Source of the DNA: a bacterium
GTDB lineage: Bacteria > Fidelibacterota > Marinisomatia > Marinisomatales > JAHJCW01
Direction of reading: 5' to 3'
Assembly: GCA_030621275.1 (NCBI GenBank)
Contig: JAUXHY010000050.1
Span: forward strand, 1-7,610
Length of the DNA: 7,610 nt
Shown: piece after piece, positions 1-6,415 of the stretch
Position numbering within the stretch: the stretch's first letter is position 1
Layout of the letters: each line of letters begins with the position of its first letter
Made by a program: the position numbers and the translations under genes
Notes under the pieces: generated by a model
Told to the model about the DNA's origin: nothing
Database searches by the model: none
What the model saw: the letters and a program-made list of their open reading frames with translations, nothing else

Positions 1-243
1 TCACAACCAAATGACTTTGAATTTATTAACGTGGGTGAACAAGTAGCATTAGCCTACAGTTTACAGAACAAATTCATTGTTGCTATGAATGGTGACTTTG
101 AAAAGGATTTGGAGATTGATTTACCAAGTGGCGAGTGGAAAGTATTGGTAGATTGTGAAAAAGTAGATTTACTAAATAACGGGATATTGTCAGAAAAATT
201 GTCTGTTAAACCGACAAGTGGAATTGTACTAATTAAGAATTAA
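1..243 (+). CDS. pulA: C-terminal end of a GH13 glucan-debranching enzyme, probably type I pullulanase (5' partial)
   Basis: The frame is open from the first base to TAA at 241-243, giving 80 residues of a gene that starts outside the window. The GTG at 31 is an ordinary internal valine codon. The fragment reads as the beta-sandwich domain that closes many GH13 enzymes: a strand FIVAMNGD, then LPSGEWKVLVDCEKVD, then a final strand SGIVLIK. The LP.G.WKV.VD.EK pattern is what I associate with the C-terminus of type I pullulanases, which cleave alpha-1,6 branch points in pullulan, glycogen and starch. No catalytic residue lies inside the window, so another GH13 enzyme is possible. A debranching enzyme fits the neighbours, which make glycogen and degrade alpha-glucan. 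It converges on the amylase gene, with one base between the two stop codons. Confidence 0.6.
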   Translation, partial: SQPNDFEFINVGEQVALAYSLQNKFIVAMNGDFEKDLEIDLPSGEWKVLVDCEKVDLLNNGILSEKLSVKPTSGIVLIKN

Positions 244-244
244 T

Positions 245-3121
245 CTATTTTAATAGCAACATCTTCTTGGTCAAAGTCTTATCTCCATAGGTTAGTGTAT
301 AGAAATATATACCATTTGGTAGGGAATAGGCATGCCTATTCCCTACATTAAATTCTACACTGTACTCCCCTAATGATTGGGGTTCATTTACTAATGTAGC
401 AATCTCATTACCAAGGATATTATAAACTTTTAATGTAACACATCCCCCCGTTTCGCTGTCCCCCTTTGAAGGGGGATTAAGGGGGATGTTATATTTAATT
501 GTTGTAATAGGATTAAACGGATTTGGATAATTCTGTAATAATGAAAATGATAATGGTTTACTACTATCATCACTATTTTCACTTTCTACAGCTAACAAAT
601 GTTTATTTGTAAATATCCTAAACTCTCCCGGTACTAATTCAATTTCCGACTGATTATCTCCTTCAGCAATTTCGGTACTATTCAAATCATCGTACCAAGT
701 AGTGGTATAGAAAAATTCAGGATTAATCGTTTGCGTTGTGATTCCGAAATTCCCAATGATTATTGCATGTGTTGTTGAATCAGATCCAGCTGCAGAGAGC
801 TTTATTCTCTTTAATCCACTCGTATCATTTAAACAAAGATCAACCTGAGTGTTTGGACTTGTAAATACTTTATTTTTTTTGCGTAATTCTATTATCTTTG
901 AATAAAAATCATATAATGCTTTTCGGTCAGGATCATCAAAGTAATCCCAGCGGATTGGCTTCTCCCCCACTCTACCATTATAATTAATTGAGAAATCATA
1001 GCCCAATTCTCCGAACTGCCAAATCATTTTCGGTCCGGGTAAAGTAAAGAAAAATGCCGCCGCTAATTTTTGCCGATCTAAAGCGGTTGCCAGATTCTTG
1101 ATATCATAATCACCTGAAGAATTCCCAAAATTAATATTTTTATACATTAATCGTTCTTCATCATGGCTTTCCATGTAGGTCACCAAGTTTGGCTCTGCCC
1201 AACTTCGACTTTTATAATAACCCCCTGAAAAGTCGGAATCGTTATAGTAACCCATCGTAGCTTGGTTATAATTATGATTAGAATTTCCCCATAGCATAAA
1301 TCCGTGATCTGCTAATTCCTCCTCTTCATAATTATCGGCAAAATGTTCTAAAATTAAATAATTTGTAGAATCATAACTCCAAACTTCATTGGCAATCCGC
1401 TCTAAAATCGCGATGCGCGATACATCGTAGGATGTCCCCTCACCAGGTTTATTGGTCAATCCTTTTGTAAAATCTAATCGGAAACCATCCATATCATATT
1501 CCTCAATCCAGTAACGCAAAACACGATCGACGAAGGCGTTAGTATGCACACTTTCATGATTGAAATCATAACCCCAAGAATATACGTTATTCGGTGATTG
1601 AACATTATACCAAGGGTTATTTGCCGCAGGACGATTGTTGACGCTATCCCAATATAACCTCACAAATGGCGATTGTCCATAAGAATGATTTAATACAATA
1701 TCCTGAATTACAGCAATTCCGCGTCTATGACATTCATCAATAAACGTTTTTAAATCATTTTTAGTACCATAATATTTATCTGGTGCAAAGTAGAATGATG
1801 GATTATATCCCCAACTTGAATTACCTTCAAATTCGTTGATAGGCATTAATTCGATTGCGTTAATTCCCAAGCTATCAAGATAATTCAATTTTGTCATTAC
1901 CGCTGAATAATCGTGCTCATCAATAAAATCACGAATCAATAATTCATAGATCACCAAATCTTTTTGTTCCGGTCTTGTGAAGTCATCATTATTTTGCCAT
2001 TGATATTCCGATTGATTGGTTTGAAATATAGATACAGCATGATCAGTCTTATTATTAGGATAGCTCTTTAAATTTGGGTACGTACTTGATGGTATATTAT
2101 TATCATTCCAAGGATCTAATATTTTATCCGTGTATGGATCAGCAATCCTAATTTCTCCATCTATTAAATATTGAAAAGCATATTCCATTCCGGGCACTAA
2201 ATCCGTTAGAGTAATCCACCATAATGTACTATCAGCATCAGGTTGATACATGTTCATTGCGTAGTCATTATCAACTTTCCACTCATTGATATCACCAATA
2301 ATGTAAACAAATTCTTTATATGGCGCAAAAAGCGCCAATGTTACTGTTGTATTATTAATATAGTTAATACCCGGTTTTATACCATTTGGTGAAACTTGGC
2401 TGACTTGATCCGGTCGAACAACTATCGCAAATTTTATAGTATCGGTTATACCATTTACATCTTTACCAATACATCTTAGTTCATATTCCTCAGGTGGGTA
2501 TATTGTTGTATCAAAATCATATTTTAGTGTATCATTATTTGTTTCTGAGACTTCTACATCATCAATAAATAGGAAAAGTGAATCAGCATTAACACCGTCT
2601 GTAACTGTGGTAATCACGATAGTTATTACTTCATTTTGTGCTGCAAACACAGGAGAACGCAATGGATCACCATAGGGATTCTCCACTTCCGGTGAGACAA
2701 CAACTACAGATAATCCCTCAGAATAAACATCAAAATGCCAATCTTCACCGAAACCACCATTATTATCCCAAGTCCCTGCCGAATAATCAATTATATTATC
2801 GGTGAATGCAAAATCAATTATCGATACATTTTGCGGAATTGACAGCTCATATTTCCACAATCCCGTTGATTGAGATTTTGTCATCGCATAATCATTAACA
2901 GTTCCAGTACTCCATCCATCAAATCCAAGATGTAAGTAAACCGGATTTGTTACGACTGGCAGAATATTCCTATTTTCTAAATTATAATAGATAGTTACCT
3001 GACCGCCCTGAATCGGATTTGTTGGTTCCAAATATACGTCTTGCGCACCAGCAAAACTGAAAAGAAACAGAATTAATATTATAGCGCCATGGCGCTTGAA
3101 ATGTTGAATTTCCTTTAACAC
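245..3121 (-). CDS. Secreted GH13 alpha-amylase-family enzyme with starch-binding-like modules and T9SS sorting domain
   Basis: 958 residues, predicted to hydrolyse alpha-1,4-glucans outside the cell or on its surface. Order of parts: signal peptide 1-26 (hydrophobic IILILFLFSFAGA, likely cut AGA|QD); CBM25/53-like domain about 30-132 (HLGFDGW 64-70, TWDNNGG 117-123, DW 127-128); Ig-like segment about 150-240; CBM48/E-set-like domain about 255-340; GH13 barrel about 388-745; C-terminal beta domain to about 845; T9SS type A sorting domain about 858-958. All four GH13 regions are present: DIVLNH 474-479, GFRLD 546-550, LEHF 591-594, ESHDEE 651-656. The predicted triad is D550 (nucleophile), E592 (acid/base) and D654. 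The start is GTG at 3119-3121: an in-frame stop lies at 3131-3133 and no other start precedes the signal peptide. I see no clear Shine-Dalgarno; with the symporter stop only 19 bp upstream, translational coupling is likely. The exact GH13 subfamily and product are uncertain. Two palindromic repeats are embedded in the sorting-domain coding sequence. Confidence 0.93.
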   Translation of the reverse strand: MLKEIQHFKRHGAIILILFLFSFAGAQDVYLEPTNPIQGGQVTIYYNLENRNILPVVTNPVYLHLGFDGWSTGTVNDYAMTKSQSTGLWKYELSIPQNVSIIDFAFTDNIIDYSAGTWDNNGGFGEDWHFDVYSEGLSVVVVSPEVENPYGDPLRSPVFAAQNEVITIVITTVTDGVNADSLFLFIDDVEVSETNNDTLKYDFDTTIYPPEEYELRCIGKDVNGITDTIKFAIVVRPDQVSQVSPNGIKPGINYINNTTVTLALFAPYKEFVYIIGDINEWKVDNDYAMNMYQPDADSTLWWITLTDLVPGMEYAFQYLIDGEIRIADPYTDKILDPWNDNNIPSSTYPNLKSYPNNKTDHAVSIFQTNQSEYQWQNNDDFTRPEQKDLVIYELLIRDFIDEHDYSAVMTKLNYLDSLGINAIELMPINEFEGNSSWGYNPSFYFAPDKYYGTKNDLKTFIDECHRRGIAVIQDIVLNHSYGQSPFVRLYWDSVNNRPAANNPWYNVQSPNNVYSWGYDFNHESVHTNAFVDRVLRYWIEEYDMDGFRLDFTKGLTNKPGEGTSYDVSRIAILERIANEVWSYDSTNYLILEHFADNYEEEELADHGFMLWGNSNHNYNQATMGYYNDSDFSGGYYKSRSWAEPNLVTYMESHDEERLMYKNINFGNSSGDYDIKNLATALDRQKLAAAFFFTLPGPKMIWQFGELGYDFSINYNGRVGEKPIRWDYFDDPDRKALYDFYSKIIELRKKNKVFTSPNTQVDLCLNDTSGLKRIKLSAAGSDSTTHAIIIGNFGITTQTINPEFFYTTTWYDDLNSTEIAEGDNQSEIELVPGEFRIFTNKHLLAVESENSDDSSKPLSFSLLQNYPNPFNPITTIKYNIPLNPPSKGDSETGGCVTLKVYNILGNEIATLVNEPQSLGEYSVEFNVGNRHAYSLPNGIYFYTLTYGDKTLTKKMLLLK
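319..346. repeat. Perfect 28-bp palindrome inside the amylase T9SS-domain coding sequence
   Basis: GTAGGGAATAGGCA is followed directly by its exact reverse complement, centred between 332 and 333 with no spacer. It falls in frame and encodes about V926 to P935 (VGNRHAYSLP), just before the conserved NGIYFYTL strand. Homologous sorting domains usually have a short link here (EFN..LP.GIY), so about eight residues look added. There is no T-tract on either side, so it is not an obvious intrinsic terminator. It is probably a dispersed palindromic repeat of the host genome. Confidence 0.85.
440..489. repeat. C/G-rich nested palindromic repeat inside the amylase T9SS-domain coding sequence
   Basis: Outer arms ACATCCCCC (440-448) and GGGGGATGT (481-489) enclose an inner hairpin TCCCCCTT (459-466) / AAGGGGGA (469-476) with a two-base TG centre. 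A further ATTAAGGGGGAT unit overlaps the right arm. On the coding strand it reads in frame as IPLNPPSKGDSETGGC (879-894). That places it between the conserved TTIKYNIP and VTLKVYNILG strands, where this domain normally has only a few residues. The base composition is sharply different from the AT-rich surroundings. I recognise the CCCCCTTTGAAGGGGG type from memory as a repeat dispersed through many bacterial genomes. Confidence 0.85.
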
Positions 3122-3140
3122 ATTAACACTTTAGCACGTT

Positions 3141-4940
3141 TTACTTTACTTTAACTTCCATAGATAAGTGTTTGTACCAACTGAAATAAAGTGTTGTTGT
3201 TAAAATCGCTAATAAAATTCCAAGTATAGTAACGCTTGTCCAATTTTTGAACATAATACTCATCATAAATAGGAAGAATACTATTTGCCATGGAACTGCT
3301 ATAAATGTAGAGAAAATATCACGTTTATTTTCACTGTCAATTGCAATAATATCATCCTTAGCTAATTTATTTTTGAATCTGTTCCACGTTCCAAACGGAC
3401 GTGTTATATTATAGAACTTAGTAAGCGTTTTTTCATCGGTCGGCGTTGTAAATAATGTGCCAAAAATCGTACCAAACAATGATGAAGATGAAGCAACTGC
3501 AAACATTGCATATTCGGTTGTACCTTCCGGTGCTATTGCTTTAAAAATGATTGCGGCAATCATACCGGAGACCATTCCTATCGCAAAGCCCCAACCGTTC
3601 ATACGCGACCAATACCAACGCAGTAACATTGGTATTAACATACCGGAGCCGATACTCATTGTTATCCATCCCCAAACAGAATTAATATTTTTGAATATTA
3701 ACATCAAACCTAAACCAAATATCACGATAATGATAGATGCCATGTAACTATGCCTCATCAATTGTTTATGGGATGCCTTTGGATTAATATAAAGTTGATA
3801 AATATCTTTTACCCAATAAGCTGCTCCGGCATTCACGGTTGAATCAAAGGTTGACATTCCCGCAGCCATTAAACCGGCTACTAAAAATCCTTTCACGCCA
3901 ATTGGCAAAGTGTTTACAACAGCAGGCAAAACGAGTTCAGGATCACTAATTTGACTTCCAAGCGATACCCCAATTACGGCAATTGCACCGATAAATATCC
4001 AACGGAATGACAATAAGAATATCCAGAAAGCACTTAATAATCCCGCTTCACGATCATTACGTGCAGCAAAGTACCTTTGTAACATATAATTACCGGTTCC
4101 TCCGGAACCTTCCAATACTACTTTCAAGATGTAAAACGATATCGCAATCCCAAATAAATTATAAATTGAATATTGCGAAGCCTGATCTATATCCAATTTG
4201 GTAGCCGGTAACACACTTGTCCATTCTTTTAGCGTTGTTGTATAACGCTCAAATCCTCCATCAAAAAGTGGTAATGAAATACTGAATTCTTCCGGTAGTG
4301 TAATTGCAAAAGCTTTCGATGCCATATATAAAATTGCACCAAAAATTAAGAAACCTTGGAACACATCTGTCCAAACAACTCCATACAATCCTGAAGCCAC
4401 GGTGTAAATCATCGCTACAGCGATTAAAATTGCGGCCGCCCAAAATTCGGATGGTAAACCAAGATAATTATGCAAACCTAAGAATGAATCAAGAAATTTT
4501 CCGCCACCAAGCGCAAAATATGTTACCATTGCAATTGTCATAATAATTGAGGCAATTGCTGTAATTAGACGAGCAGCCTGCCCCTGAGTTCCTTTGCCGA
4601 ATCTTAGCTCCATCCATTCAGCTAAAGTCATCGCTCCTGAGCGACGATTCCACTTGCCCATGTAAATCATTAAAAAAGCCATAATTAGAGTTACACCACC
4701 GCGTAGTTCAATATAAAATCCTTTCACACCTAAGGCGTAAATCAACGCGGCAATGATCATTGTTCCACTAATATCCAAATTGGAGGACATACCGGAAGAC
4801 GCTAAAGCCCACCATGGCATATTTCTATTACCAAGGAAATATGAATCAATTCCGCGTGATGCCTTACGTTGTAAATATAAACCAATTGACACAATAGCGG
4901 TTAAATATAAAGCTACAATTCCATAATCAATTCCGTGCAT
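3141..4940 (-). CDS. Sodium:solute symporter (SSS family), probable sugar importer
   Basis: 599 residues with roughly 14-15 hydrophobic segments, an inner-membrane Na+-coupled transporter of the SSS family (SGLT/PutP type). Family marks: the N-terminal helix and loop DYGIVALYLTAIVSIGLYL then SYFLGNR.MPWWALASS; SSNLDISGT (52-60) in the broken first core helix; the VASGLYGVVWTDVFQG signature (181-196); and AGMSTFDSTVNAGA (360-373). In that last motif S363-T364 align with the Na2-site hydroxyl pair of vSGLT. The C-terminus (about 545-590) adds two more hydrophobic segments, as in longer SSS members. The ATG at 4938-4940 has a good AGGAG at 4946-4950, five bases upstream. The amylase follows after 19 bp, so the two are probably co-transcribed. 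Sequence alone does not give the substrate. Glucose or a malto-oligosaccharide is inferred from the amylase and glycogen genes; other sugars or organic acids remain possible. Confidence 0.9.
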   Translation of the reverse strand: MHGIDYGIVALYLTAIVSIGLYLQRKASRGIDSYFLGNRNMPWWALASSGMSSNLDISGTMIIAALIYALGVKGFYIELRGGVTLIMAFLMIYMGKWNRRSGAMTLAEWMELRFGKGTQGQAARLITAIASIIMTIAMVTYFALGGGKFLDSFLGLHNYLGLPSEFWAAAILIAVAMIYTVASGLYGVVWTDVFQGFLIFGAILYMASKAFAITLPEEFSISLPLFDGGFERYTTTLKEWTSVLPATKLDIDQASQYSIYNLFGIAISFYILKVVLEGSGGTGNYMLQRYFAARNDREAGLLSAFWIFLLSFRWIFIGAIAVIGVSLGSQISDPELVLPAVVNTLPIGVKGFLVAGLMAAGMSTFDSTVNAGAAYWVKDIYQLYINPKASHKQLMRHSYMASIIIVIFGLGLMLIFKNINSVWGWITMSIGSGMLIPMLLRWYWSRMNGWGFAIGMVSGMIAAIIFKAIAPEGTTEYAMFAVASSSSLFGTIFGTLFTTPTDEKTLTKFYNITRPFGTWNRFKNKLAKDDIIAIDSENKRDIFSTFIAVPWQIVFFLFMMSIMFKNWTSVTILGILLAILTTTLYFSWYKHLSMEVKVK

Positions 4941-4945
4941 AATAA

Positions 4946-4950
4946 CTCCT
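4946..4950 (-). promoter_or_regulatory. Shine-Dalgarno of the symporter gene
   Basis: On the minus strand AGGAG is followed by TTATT and then ATG, a five-base spacing. This supports the start chosen for the symporter. It also shows that the host uses anti-SD pairing, unlike most classical Bacteroidetes. Confidence 0.75.
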
Positions 4951-4967
4951 TTTTATTTTTTTCCCAC

Positions 4968-4991
4968 CCGCCTACGCCAAGGCTACGGCGG
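4968..4991. repeat. GC-rich imperfect palindrome in the symporter leader
   Basis: CCGCC-TAC-GCC-AA-GGC-TAC-GGCGG: two paired blocks (5 bp and 3 bp) separated by a symmetric TAC/TAC internal loop and closed by AA. It is strongly GC-rich within an AT-rich gap. It lies about 18 bases upstream of the symporter Shine-Dalgarno, so if transcription starts further upstream it would fold in the 5' leader. From memory it resembles a dispersed genomic repeat rather than a gene-specific regulator. Confidence 0.7.
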
Positions 4992-5042
4992 ACAGACAAA
5001 AATCACAGAGAAAATCTTATTTTAAATTTATAATATTAATTA

Positions 5043-5116
5043 TCATTCCTGCACCGGTAGAAATCCAATTTTTATATTGATTCCGGATATTTGGCTAAAG
5101 CCAAATTCCGGAATGA
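5043..5116. repeat. REPIN-like pair of inverted hairpin modules
   Basis: The ends TCATTCC (5043-5049) and GGAATGA (5110-5116) are exact inverted repeats. Inside are two hairpin modules. The right one (5080-5114) pairs 16 bp, ATTCCGGA-ATTTGGCT with AGCCAAAT-TCCGGAAT, broken by one unpaired T at 5088 and closed by two A's. The left one (5045-5064) is weaker: ATTCCTGC / GTAGAAAT around ACCG, with six of eight Watson-Crick pairs and one G-T. Both modules carry an outward TCATTCC end, so they form a tail-to-tail doublet separated by a short AT-rich spacer. No T-tract follows on the minus strand, so intrinsic termination after glgC is not supported. Confidence 0.7.
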
Positions 5117-5124
5117 CAGATTTA

Positions 5125-5151
5125 TTTTTTCGTTTTCTTCGTTTATTTCGT
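5125..5151. repeat. Three-copy 9-bp tandem repeat downstream of glgC
   Basis: Three adjacent 9-mers TTTTTTCGT, TTTCTTCGT and TTATTTCGT place the CGT at an exact nine-base period (CGTT at 5131, 5140, 5149). On the minus strand they read ACGAAATAA, ACGAAGAAA, ACGAAAAAA, starting 20 bases after the glgC stop. It is untranslated in the glgC frame. It may be a short diverged tandem repeat, but AT-richness makes the match less striking. Confidence 0.5.
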
Positions 5152-5171
5152 TGTTAACTGTTTTTCAATAT

Positions 5172-6413
5172 TCAAGTCGCTGACCAACCATCCGGTATTT
5201 CAGTTCTGGTTGGGACTACTATTATACCATTTCTAATAACACAATATTCCAAATCAGCTTCTTCAATTTCATTACGGTTTTCTAAAATTACATTTTTACC
5301 AATTTTAACATTTTTGTCAATAATTGCTCTTTTGATTACCGTATTTTCACCAATACCACCTGGTGCACTAGCGCCAGAACCATCATTAGTATAAAAGTCT
5401 GCTCCATTGTGGACTACATGATCTAATACAACATTATCACTAATAATACTACGGATCCCAACTATTGACCGATTTATTTTCGCTTTACCAATACGGCATC
5501 CTTCATTTATTATTGATAATCTAATGTCGGCACCTTCAATCTTGCTGCCCGGCAAAAATCGCGGATGCGTAAATAAACGACTATTAGTATCGTAAAAATT
5601 AAATTCAGGAACATGGTCTGTTAAAGCAATGTTTGCATCATAATATGCTCCAATTGTACCAATATCTTCCCAAGTACCATCAAATTTGTATGCGACTGTC
5701 TTAAATTCTTTCATCGTTGCCGGAATAATATTTTTACCAAAGTCATTACCATCAAATTTCAATGCTTTATCCAATACCTCTTTCTTAAAGATATAAATTC
5801 CCATAGATGCTAAAACATATTCACCTAATTCAGATTTTTTAATATACGGTTTTAGTTTATCAACACTTGGTTTTTCGATGAAATCGGTTATTTTATTTGA
5901 GCTGTCCGTAGCCATAATTCCAAAACGATCTGCATCTTCAAGTGGAATTGGGATTGTGGCAATCGTCAAATCAGCATTAGACTTTTTATGGAATTCGTAG
6001 AATTTTCGGTAATCCATATTATACAAATGGTCACCGGCTAAAATTATAAAATCAGAAGAGGGCATTTTGCCAAATCGACTCCAATATGCCCTTACAGCAT
6101 CAGCAGTACCTTGAAACCAATCACTGCTTGCTAATGTTTGTTGTGCAGCAAGAATTTCGATTATTCCTTCGGTAAACATATCAAATTTGTACGTTTGGAA
6201 AATATGTCTATGCAAAGAAGCAGTATTAACCTGTGTAAGTATAAAAATATTTTTAATGCGTGAATTAATGCAATTACTCACCGGTATATCAATTAATCGA
6301 TATTTTCCACCGAATAAGACAGCCGGCTTTGCACGATGTTCGGTAAGTGGCCATAAACGTTCACCTTTACCGCCACCCATAATTATTGCAGAAAGATTTC
6401 GTTCAATATTCAT
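5172..6413 (-). CDS. glgC: Glucose-1-phosphate adenylyltransferase (ADP-glucose pyrophosphorylase)
   Basis: 413 residues, full length for the family. It makes ADP-glucose and pyrophosphate from ATP and glucose-1-phosphate in the cytosol, the committed step of bacterial glycogen synthesis. An N-terminal nucleotidyltransferase domain (about 6-265) shows the nucleotide loop MGGGKGERLWPLT (12-24), AKPAV (28-32), QGTADAVR (101-108), AGDHLY (126-131, with D128 matching the catalytic Asp of E. coli GlgC), FIEKP (178-182), SMGIYIF (203-209) and WEDIGT (248-253). A left-handed beta-helix follows (about 285-400) with GGIGENTVIKRAIIDKNVKIG. Wording such as YRLIDIPVSNCINS, IEILAAQQT and WEDIGTIGAYYDAN is closer to the cyanobacterial/plant type than to the enterobacterial type. 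The ATG at 6411-6413 lies two bases after the glgA stop, with GGAGGA at 6423-6428 inside the glgA 3' end, so translational coupling is likely. Confidence 0.96.
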   Translation of the reverse strand: MNIERNLSAIIMGGGKGERLWPLTEHRAKPAVLFGGKYRLIDIPVSNCINSRIKNIFILTQVNTASLHRHIFQTYKFDMFTEGIIEILAAQQTLASSDWFQGTADAVRAYWSRFGKMPSSDFIILAGDHLYNMDYRKFYEFHKKSNADLTIATIPIPLEDADRFGIMATDSSNKITDFIEKPSVDKLKPYIKKSELGEYVLASMGIYIFKKEVLDKALKFDGNDFGKNIIPATMKEFKTVAYKFDGTWEDIGTIGAYYDANIALTDHVPEFNFYDTNSRLFTHPRFLPGSKIEGADIRLSIINEGCRIGKAKINRSIVGIRSIISDNVVLDHVVHNGADFYTNDGSGASAPGGIGENTVIKRAIIDKNVKIGKNVILENRNEIEEADLEYCVIRNGIIVVPTRTEIPDGWSAT

Positions 6414-6415
6414 GA

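Noticed and set aside
31..243. A short 70-codon gene starting at GTG 31
   Set aside because: The same frame is open to base 1 and continues protein-like sequence, so GTG 31 is internal to a longer enzyme truncated by the window edge.
440..489. CRISPR repeat or rho-independent terminator
   Set aside because: There is a single copy with no spacer array, and it lies inside an intact reading frame with no T-tract.
2321..2337. Hairpin TGGCGC-AAAAA-GCGCCA in the amylase gene
   Set aside because: A six-base stem encoding ordinary residues (ALFAP) in the carbohydrate-binding domain; expected by chance at this length, with no sign of insertion.
3083..3096. 14-bp palindrome AGCGCCATGGCGCT near the amylase start, with an embedded ATG
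   Set aside because: The embedded ATG is out of frame and meets a stop after two further codons. The palindrome is short and lies in the signal-peptide coding region, so probably chance.
3457..3747. Plus-strand open frame of 96 codons antisense to the symporter
   Set aside because: It lies wholly inside a well-supported gene in the opposite direction, with no family resemblance; a shadow frame. The same applies to 4007-4204, 4304-4543 (plus), 4261-4443 (minus) and 6187-6450 (plus).
5039..5068. Minus-strand promoter for the symporter (TTGGAT, 18 bases, GATAAT)
   Set aside because: A loose sigma-70-like match in AT-rich sequence that overlaps the decayed repeat module. No better than chance, and the host's promoter consensus is unknown.
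5080..5114. Intrinsic terminator for glgC
   Set aside because: The hairpin is strong, but on the minus strand it is followed by AATATAAAAATTGG rather than a run of T, so it is recorded as a repeat module only.
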